Assembly (NCBI GenBank): GCA_012961055.1
Contig: DUAA01000241.1
Location: 1 to 12,385 of the forward strand
Direction: 5' to 3'
DNA length: 12,385 nt
Source: Nitrospinaceae bacterium
GTDB taxonomy: Bacteria > Nitrospinota > Nitrospinia > Nitrospinales > VA-1
Shown here: in pieces, positions 7,148 to 12,385 of the stretch
Layout: each line of letters begins with the position of its first letter
Position numbering within the stretch: the stretch's first letter is position 1
Made by a program: the position numbers and the translations under genes
Notes under the pieces: model-generated
What the model was told of the DNA's origin: nothing
Seen by the model: the letters and a program-made list of their open reading frames with translations, nothing else
The model's database searches: none

Positions 7148-8399
7148 ACCCAACACCAGTGTTGCGGCCAATATATTGGACATTGAAAAAATCCGCAAGG
7201 ATTTCCCTATTCTTTCGCAGATGGTTCGGGGAAAACCCCTGATCTATCTCGATAACGCTGCAACCACTCACAAACCCCATTCGGTTATAGAGCGCGTCCG
7301 TAAATTTGAGTCGGAAGAATATGGCACGGTTCGGCGTGGAGCTTATAAATTGAGCGAGAACTCCACCCAGTTGTACGAGGAAGTTCGCCAGAAGGTCGCC
7401 GATTTTTTGGGTGCAGAAAAGAAAGGGGAAATCGTTTTCACAAGTGGGACGACTCAATCCATTAATCTGGTGGCGCATAGTTTTGGCAAGCGGTTTATCA
7501 ATGAGGGGGATGAAATTATTATTTCCAACATTGAGCATCACGCAAACATTGTGCCTTGGCAAGTGCTTTGCCAAGAGCGTGGAGCCATACTCAAGGTCAT
7601 TCCTGTTAATGATGACGGCGAATTGATGATGGAAGAATACGAAAAACTTCTTTCATCCAAAACCCGAATGGTTGCGGTCAACCATATTTCCAACGCTCTT
7701 GGAACGATCAATCCAATTAAAGAAATTACCCAGAAAGCCCACGCGGTCGGAGCCAAGGTGTTGATAGATGGCGCACAAAGTACGCCACATTTAAAAGTCG
7801 ATGTGCAGGATATTGGTTGTGATTTTTATACCTTTTCCGGTCACAAGATGTATGCACCGAGCGGCATAGGTGGGGTTTATGGCAGGATGGAGGTGTGGGA
7901 GGAAATGCCACCCTATGTGACAGGTGGGGACATGATTATGCAAGTGACATTGGAAAAAACCACCTACGCCAAACCTCCAGCGCGTTTTGAAGCTGGAACT
8001 CCGCCCATCACGCAGGTGATTGGTCTGGGTGCGGCTATTGATTATCTAAATGAAGTTGGATTGGATAAAATTGCCGATTACGAACATTATCTTCTCGAAT
8101 ATGGTACCCGATTATTTAAAGATATTGAAGGAGTGCGAATTATTGGGAATGCGCGCAGTAAGGCCAGTATCATTTCCTTTTATGTTGACGCTGCTCATCC
8201 TCATGATGTGGTCACTCTGCTGGACCAGGATGGTATCTCTTGTCGGGGAGGGCATCATTGTGCCCAACCGACCATGATTCGCTTTGGGGTGCCAGCTACA
8301 ACCCGGGCATCGGTGGCTTTTTATAATAAACCGGAAGAACTGGATGCATTGGCTGAAAGTATAAAGAAATGCATCCGTTTTTTCTCCGCTGATGACTGA
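7140..8399 (+). CDS. sufS: Cysteine desulfurase SufS (group II)
   Basis: A 419-residue PLP enzyme that removes sulfur from L-cysteine as a protein persulfide and hands it to SufU. The PLP-binding lysine is K236 in FSGHKMYAP, and the catalytic cysteine is C374 in RGGHHCAQP. The NAATTHKP segment near the start and SNIEHHANIVPWQ are standard for group II desulfurases. The ATG at 7140 lies inside the end of sufD and is preceded by GGAGG (7129-7133). An upstream in-frame start at 7107 would lie further into sufD without a good ribosome site. The presence of sufU and absence of sufE in the operon suggest the SufU-dependent transfer route; this is inference from context. Confidence 0.97.
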   Translation: MTEPNTSVAANILDIEKIRKDFPILSQMVRGKPLIYLDNAATTHKPHSVIERVRKFESEEYGTVRRGAYKLSENSTQLYEEVRQKVADFLGAEKKGEIVFTSGTTQSINLVAHSFGKRFINEGDEIIISNIEHHANIVPWQVLCQERGAILKVIPVNDDGELMMEEYEKLLSSKTRMVAVNHISNALGTINPIKEITQKAHAVGAKVLIDGAQSTPHLKVDVQDIGCDFYTFSGHKMYAPSGIGGVYGRMEVWEEMPPYVTGGDMIMQVTLEKTTYAKPPARFEAGTPPITQVIGLGAAIDYLNEVGLDKIADYEHYLLEYGTRLFKDIEGVRIIGNARSKASIISFYVDAAHPHDVVTLLDQDGISCRGGHHCAQPTMIRFGVPATTRASVAFYNKPEELDALAESIKKCIRFFSADD

Positions 8400-8482
8400 G
8401 GTGTGCAGAGGCCCAGTTCCCTTCGATTCATTGAATTTTTCTGTGATACAATCAACTCACTCTCATATTTTTTAGTGAACTT

Positions 8483-8941
8483 ATGTCTTACGATAACGAA
8501 CTTTATCAGCAGGTCATTCTTGACCACAATAGGAAGCCTAAAAATTTCCATGCAATAGAAAACGCAAGTCATTCTTGCCAAGGTATAAATCCACTTTGTG
8601 GGGATGATATTACCGTCTACCTGAATGTGGATGAGGAGGCGGGAAAGATTGATGAAGTCAGTTTTCAAGGTTCTGGCTGTGCGATTTCAAAAGCTAGTAC
8701 TTCCATGATGACTACCTTTCTGAAAGGTAAGTCGGTGGATGAAGCCAGGCTGATCAAGGATGAATTTCACAAAATGATTCTGGGAGAGATGGACCCGGAA
8801 AAGGAAGTACATCATCTGGGAAAACTGACTCTATTTATGGGAATCCGCGAATTTCCGTCACGTACAAAATGTGCCAGTCTGGCTTGGCATACCCTTGTCG
8901 GCGCACTGGATAAGAAATTTGAAGGGATCAGCACCGAATAA
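8483..8941 (+). CDS. sufU: SufU-type sulfurtransferase / IscU-fold protein
   Basis: A 152-residue IscU-fold protein that, in SufU-type systems, binds zinc and accepts sulfur from SufS. It keeps the full ligand set: C39 and D41 in NPLCGDD, C66 in GSGCAIS, and C130 in RTKCASLAW, with R127 three residues before the last cysteine, as in characterised SufU. The stretch between about 100 and 125 (GEMDPEKEVHHLGKL...) is the insertion that separates SufU from IscU. The gene starts 83 nt after sufS with only a weak ribosome site (AGTGAA), so expression may be lower than that of its neighbours. A TACAAT at about 8446-8452 hints at an internal promoter but lacks a clear -35 box. It may also act as a cluster scaffold; the sequence cannot decide this. 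Confidence 0.93.
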   Translation: MSYDNELYQQVILDHNRKPKNFHAIENASHSCQGINPLCGDDITVYLNVDEEAGKIDEVSFQGSGCAISKASTSMMTTFLKGKSVDEARLIKDEFHKMILGEMDPEKEVHHLGKLTLFMGIREFPSRTKCASLAWHTLVGALDKKFEGISTE

Positions 8942-8953
8942 TTGGGGCTATCC

Positions 8954-9488
8954 ATGCCTTCTAAACCCATATCCCACCCTATTGACTCCTTGAGCCGCTT
9001 TGGCGACCTGGTCAAAAATCTTGATGGAAAACTTGTTATGCACAAAACAGCCCTGTGAGCATTTATATAAAGCTTAGGGCGGGGCAGAGAGGGGTTTGTA
9101 TAGTGCGTTCAATTTCGATGACACTTTGATGGTCTCCCTTTTAACTATTCCGCAGGTCTTCAGAACGACCCGGTCGAAAAAGCCTTTTTCTATATGATCC
9201 CTAGCAGACAGGCTATGAACTTTTGCATGCAGGATTGGGACTTTCGTCGTGCCTAGTCCAAAACTAGTTTACCTCGCAAAGTTTGAAAGACGAGGCTTCG
9301 AGCGCTCGTGCTATTCCAAACACCGCTAGGAAATATTCGATCAAGCTCTTCAGCATGGGTCCAAGGTGGTGGGCTCTTGGAACACCACTAACTAATTGTT
9401 AGGAAGTATACTTGCTGAATAGGGTATCTTGTCCCGAGAAAAACTGGTGCAGGTACTAGGAGAATTTAATTTAAAAGGGTCTGAATAA
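8954..9488 (+). pseudogene. Decayed protein gene downstream of sufU, family not recognised
   Basis: A stretch that reads as the remains of one gene of about 178 codons. From the ATG at 8954 the frame runs MPSKPISHPIDSLSRF to a TGA at 9056. One base on, the reading continues in another frame with EHLYKA and YSAFNFDDTLMVSL. Near 9162 it shifts to NDPVEKAFFYMIPSRQAMNF, and near 9251 it shifts back to VPSPKLVYLAKFERRGFERS, EIFDQALQHGSKVVGSW and GILSREKLVQVLGEFNLKGS, ending at TAA 9486. In-frame stops in the later parts are TAG 9075, TAG 9327, TAA 9393 and TAG 9420. Each piece has coding-like composition that non-coding DNA rarely shows, and the pieces join in order. I do not know the family; the last 30 codons look helical. 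A sequencing-error explanation is unlikely with this many lesions. Confidence 0.6.
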
Positions 9489-9496
9489 CGCCAAGT

Positions 9497-9539
9497 AATA
9501 TTTCACGAAATATTTTATAAACTCCTGAAATATTCAGGA
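9497..9539. promoter_or_regulatory. Two adjacent palindromes upstream of the flavin reductase gene, possible tandem operator
   Basis: Palindrome one is AATATTTC-AC-GAAATATT (9497-9514), with 8-bp perfect arms. Palindrome two is TCCTGAA-ATA-TTCAGGA (9523-9539), with 7-bp perfect arms. The word GAAATATT occurs in both, at 9507 and 9527, exactly 20 bp apart, which is about two helical turns. The second ends 14 nt before the start codon and only a few bases before the ribosome site, so a bound protein, or an RNA hairpin, could block expression. The regulator is unknown. Confidence 0.45.
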
Positions 9540-9553
9540 ATTAGGAGAATGCT

Positions 9554-10021
9554 GTGAAAAACAAGAAACAAGTGGGAAAAGCGTTGGGCAGGGTTGCCAG
9601 TGGTCTCTTTGTGGTGACCGCTAAATGTGAAGATAAAGAAGACGCAGTTCTAGCAAGCTGGGTCAGTCAGTGTTCGTTCGATCCGCCTGCAGTTACCATT
9701 GCTTTGGGAACACTGCGTGCTGCCCGACTTTTGGTCGAAGGGTCCGAAGTTTTTATCGTAAATGTTTTGCCTAAGGATGACATGACCCTTTTAAAACATT
9801 TTAGCCGTCCGCCTGAAGATATTTTTAAAGGAGTTAAAACTCGTAAAGGAATTGAAGGTGTTCGCATTTTAAGTGATGCGGTATCTTATCTTGAATGCGA
9901 AGTGGCGCAGACGATGCAAGCCGGAGACCATGTTCTTTATGTGGGTGAGATTGTAGGAGGAAAAACGCTCAAAGGGGGAGATCCATATATCCATGTGCGG
10001 GATAATGGATTTAATTATTAA
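9554..10021 (+). CDS. Flavin reductase-like FMN-binding domain protein
   Basis: A 155-residue single-domain protein of the flavin reductase-like, FMN-binding split-barrel family; such proteins bind FMN and usually reduce it, or pass electrons, using NAD(P)H. The motifs LASWVSQCSFDPPAVTIA (33-50), LLKHFSRP (79-86) and YLECEV...AGDHVLYVGEI (112-133) closely resemble the C-terminal module of cyanobacterial flavodiiron proteins, but the diiron and flavodoxin modules are absent here. The GTG start at 9554 is supported by TAGGAGA (9542-9548). The gene stands alone behind two palindromes and its stop overlaps the convergent membrane-protein gene by 4 nt. The family is secure; substrate and partner are not known. 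It could equally serve as a reductase component for an unlinked oxygenase. Confidence 0.9.
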   Translation: MKNKKQVGKALGRVASGLFVVTAKCEDKEDAVLASWVSQCSFDPPAVTIALGTLRAARLLVEGSEVFIVNVLPKDDMTLLKHFSRPPEDIFKGVKTRKGIEGVRILSDAVSYLECEVAQTMQAGDHVLYVGEIVGGKTLKGGDPYIHVRDNGFNY

Positions 10022-10284
10022 TCGAGACCGATCATTTTCAAGAAGTCAGTTCGGGTGATTGCCCAATAAGCCCCAGTGGTGACAAAGGCTACTGCGCCGA
10101 TAATCATAGCGCTTAATTTTACCATTCGTTTCGGATCGTTTTCGTAATATTCCTTCAGGTCGCCAGCGAGACTTTCCACAACCCCCTCATTGGCGGATTT
10201 ACGAAATGTCCTGTCGATAGCATCGCGACCGTAAATGATCCCGAAGATCAACGCGATAATCAGTATTTCAATTCCACCTATCAT
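10018..10284 (-). CDS. Small membrane protein with two predicted helices, unknown function
   Basis: An 88-residue protein with a hydrophobic segment at about residues 4-19 (GIEILIIALIFGIIYG) and another at about 58-75 (LSAMIIGAVAFVTTGAYW), separated by a charged stretch rich in Asp, Glu, Lys and Arg. The first segment followed by a basic amphipathic stretch (RDAIDRTFRKS) recalls the start of TatA-type proteins, but TatA has only one membrane helix, so this is a loose likeness. The ATG at 10284 lies 13 nt after the stop of the large upstream gene on the same strand; the AAGGA that overlaps that stop is rather far away, suggesting translational coupling. Function cannot be assigned. Confidence 0.7.
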   Translation of the reverse strand: MIGGIEILIIALIFGIIYGRDAIDRTFRKSANEGVVESLAGDLKEYYENDPKRMVKLSAMIIGAVAFVTTGAYWAITRTDFLKMIGLD

Positions 10285-10297
10285 ATCTTAATTGGAG

Positions 10298-12385
10298 TTA
10301 TCCTTTGTTTTGGGGCACCATCCGGTTTGTTAATTTTTTTTCTCCGGAGGCGGGGGCGGCACTTTTAACACAACGGAATCCATAGTCGTCCATGCGGCTA
10401 TTGGGGTTTCCAGAGTTGCGGAATGATGAATAAATAAAACCTTCCAAATCCCGCCAAGATCCGCCACGAACAACTTTAAACTCCCCTCCAATGGGCCCTC
10501 TGGGGTTTGCGTACTCTGATTTTTCCTTATAATACTCGCGATCATACCAATCGTCCACCCATTCTTTAACGTTACCTGCCATGTGATGCAATCCATAAGG
10601 GCTTTGGCCTTCAGCCAAGGCTTGCACTGGCATCATGACTTGATGAGTTTTTTCGTCAGTCCAGGTCTGGAAATAGCGGGCCAGAGCGCTGGAGGGGGGA
10701 ATGTTACCCCAGGGAAATAATCGAGCATCGGCACCCCGGGCAGCTTGTTCCCATTCGGCCTCTGTTGGAAGCCGTTTTTTTCTCCATTTGCAATATTCGT
10801 CTGCAGCGTGCCAGGTGACATTGTTAATGGGATAATTCTTAAGTCCGGGCCGGGGGCGAAAGCGACCGTTAAAGAAGAGGTTTCCAAATTTATTGTTGAG
10901 GTAATATCCTTTTACATTGTCTACTTCGTTTAAAAATTCAGAAAATTTTTCGGCGGATACTTCAAATTTGTCGATCTTATATGCATCCAAGTAAACACGA
11001 TGCTTGGGTGCTTCGTCTTCCAGAGAACTGTTGGACCCCATTAAAAAAAATCCGGAAGGGATGAGAACCATATCACTTTCTTGTTCAACTGAGTTTATTT
11101 TGGTTGGGAAAATGATTCTTTTTAGACGCTCCTTTTCAGGAAGCAATTTCCTTAGTATATCTCTGGCTTCTTCGCTGAAAGGACCGTTTATTTCCATTTG
11201 CAGATATGCTTGCAGGCTGCGCTGTGATTTTTTGGATTGGAGGGATTTGAAATAAATCCAGCCTTTAAAAAATTGCAAATCTGCTCTACGGGAATACATT
11301 GCAGAAACCTTCTCTATATCCTGGATCATTCCTTGGGCAATTGTCGGAGGATTTTCTAAAAGAACTTTTTCGTACCATTTTTTTGCTGGATTATATTGTT
11401 TTTGCAGAAGCGAGTAAAATCCCAAGTTCATTTGTGCGAGTGCCATGAGCCGACTTGCATCTTTGCTTTTCTTCATTCCACGAAGTGTCCAGGCTGCAGC
11501 CATAGGCAGATCATTTAGGCGGTAATAGGTCCAGCCAAGCTGAATGTAATTTCGCAACTGGGTTTGATCTTGATCTATAAGGAAACGGTATTGAACGATG
11601 GATTGCTGAAAGTTTTCTGCCCGATAGTAGGATTCAGCGAGCCCTTCATGAATTTTATTGTTATCCGGGAATTGGGTCTGCACTTTATTGAGTATTTCAA
11701 TAGATAAATTTTGTTGCCCCATTATTCTGTATGTTGAAGCTATGTTGAGATGGTTTTGCAGGTTCATTGGTTGATTTCTTGCGAGAATTTTTAAATGCAA
11801 CAAGGCTGAAGTTAAACGGTTATTTTGTCGATAGAGATTGGCCAGCATTTGATGGGCGGGACCGAAGTCGGGATCAATTTGCACAACTTGTAGAAAGGCA
11901 TTGATTGCCCGGTTGGGGTCGCCAGACTCCTGATGTACCAAACCAAGATTGAATAAGGTAGAAGTATTTTCATGATCAGTTTTTAAAGCAAGGTTGTAGT
12001 GCTTGATGGCTTCTTTTGGTTTGTTTTGTTCTGAATAAATGTTTGCCAAGTTGTTTTGCGCATCTATCGATTTGGGATTGATGGTGGTGGATAATGTTAG
12101 ATAAAATATGGCTCTTTCCGGCTGTTGATTCTGGTAATACACCATTCCCACATTAGAAAAATAAGCACCCAAAGTTTGCCGGGCATTTAGGTTTTTCATG
12201 AAATAGGAGTTTTTATTTTGCTCTGAAAATCCAAATCGTTGCTGATAGAAAGCGTTTGGATAGGAAACTCCCCCTTCAGTTGTTTCGATATTTATTTCCA
12301 GGCCTGCCTTCTCATAGCGGACAAAAAAATGGTTTGGGAGAGCGACACCATAAAGGGGGATCCTAAGTTTTTGCCCAAGAATCAT
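10298..12385 (-). CDS. Partial protein: transglutaminase-like end, TPR repeats and SUMF1/FGE-sulfatase-like domain, lacks the FGE cysteines
   Basis: The last 695 residues of a larger protein whose start is beyond the right edge. The methionine at the edge is probably internal, because the first 50 residues (LYGVALPNHFFVRYE, then INIETTEGG) match the end of a SirB1/transglutaminase-like core whose cysteine part would lie upstream. Residues about 73-345 form seven to eight TPR repeats, for example NNLANIYSEQNKPKEAIKHY (111-130). Residues about 436-675 are a sulfatase-modifying-factor domain: MVLIPSGFFLMGS, RLPTEAEWEQAARG, GNVKEWVDDW and VVRGGSW. The region after RGGSW (RDLEGFIYSSFRN) has no cysteines where formylglycine-generating enzymes have their copper-binding pair, so that activity is unlikely. 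The residue range given counts from the edge methionine. The small membrane-protein gene follows 13 nt downstream. Confidence 0.88.
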   Translation of the reverse strand: MILGQKLRIPLYGVALPNHFFVRYEKAGLEINIETTEGGVSYPNAFYQQRFGFSEQNKNSYFMKNLNARQTLGAYFSNVGMVYYQNQQPERAIFYLTLSTTINPKSIDAQNNLANIYSEQNKPKEAIKHYNLALKTDHENTSTLFNLGLVHQESGDPNRAINAFLQVVQIDPDFGPAHQMLANLYRQNNRLTSALLHLKILARNQPMNLQNHLNIASTYRIMGQQNLSIEILNKVQTQFPDNNKIHEGLAESYYRAENFQQSIVQYRFLIDQDQTQLRNYIQLGWTYYRLNDLPMAAAWTLRGMKKSKDASRLMALAQMNLGFYSLLQKQYNPAKKWYEKVLLENPPTIAQGMIQDIEKVSAMYSRRADLQFFKGWIYFKSLQSKKSQRSLQAYLQMEINGPFSEEARDILRKLLPEKERLKRIIFPTKINSVEQESDMVLIPSGFFLMGSNSSLEDEAPKHRVYLDAYKIDKFEVSAEKFSEFLNEVDNVKGYYLNNKFGNLFFNGRFRPRPGLKNYPINNVTWHAADEYCKWRKKRLPTEAEWEQAARGADARLFPWGNIPPSSALARYFQTWTDEKTHQVMMPVQALAEGQSPYGLHHMAGNVKEWVDDWYDREYYKEKSEYANPRGPIGGEFKVVRGGSWRDLEGFIYSSFRNSGNPNSRMDDYGFRCVKSAAPASGEKKLTNRMVPQNKG

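Noticed and set aside
9056..9488. Stop-codon readthrough or recoding as the explanation of the in-frame stops after sufU
   Set aside because: The reading also needs about three frameshifts, and neighbouring genes use normal stops, so gene decay is simpler.
10018..10284. Calling the small membrane protein TatA
   Set aside because: Only the first helix is loosely similar, a second membrane helix is present, and no tatB or tatC is nearby.
10298..12385. Formylglycine-generating (sulfatase-activating) activity of the large protein
   Set aside because: The paired cysteines needed after the RGGSW region are absent, and no sulfatase gene is in the window.

Overview
The window is a bacterial chromosomal segment of moderate GC content. 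Its core is a SUF iron-sulfur cluster assembly operon, flanked by housekeeping and accessory genes. Gene content and order fit a Nitrospinota/Nitrospirota-like or similar deep-branching Gram-negative lineage. That assignment is inference from gene style and order; there is no rRNA or other firm taxonomic marker. No phage, insertion sequence, tRNA, rRNA or CRISPR array is visible.

Layout from left to right. Positions 1-608 (-) hold the 5' part of an M18 aspartyl-aminopeptidase-type gene that runs off the left edge. Positions 609-866 are a divergent spacer with a 19-bp palindrome. Positions 867-1169 (+) encode an unrecognised 100-residue protein. Positions 1357-2358 (-) are moaA, the first enzyme of molybdenum cofactor synthesis. 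Positions 2359-2737 are a divergent regulatory spacer with candidate promoters in both directions and a 16-bp palindrome. Positions 2738-8941 (+) are the SUF operon: a NifU-like protein with a degenerate scaffold domain, then sufB, sufC, sufD, sufS and sufU. Positions 8954-9488 hold what reads as a decayed protein gene with several frameshifts and stops. Two palindromes at 9497-9539 precede a stand-alone flavin-reductase-domain gene at 9554-10021 (+). It converges, with a 4-nt overlap, on a two-gene minus-strand unit: a small two-helix membrane protein (10018-10284) and a large partial protein (10298 to the right edge) with a transglutaminase-like end, TPR repeats and a C-terminal sulfatase-modifying-factor-like domain.

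How the genes work together. SufS takes sulfur from cysteine and SufU, which keeps its three cysteines, aspartate and arginine, accepts it. SufB-SufC-SufD builds the cluster using ATP hydrolysis by SufC. The first gene probably carries or transfers clusters through its C-terminal CxxC NifU domain. MoaA is itself a two-cluster radical-SAM enzyme and so a likely client. The flavin-reductase protein resembles the C-terminal module of cyanobacterial flavodiiron proteins and probably has a redox role.

No clearly new multi-gene system is visible. The points most worth a second look are the decayed gene after sufU, the operon-leading NifU-like protein that lost its scaffold cysteines, the hairpin plus T-run between sufB and sufC, the paired palindromes before the flavin-reductase gene, and the cysteine-less SUMF1-like fusion protein.
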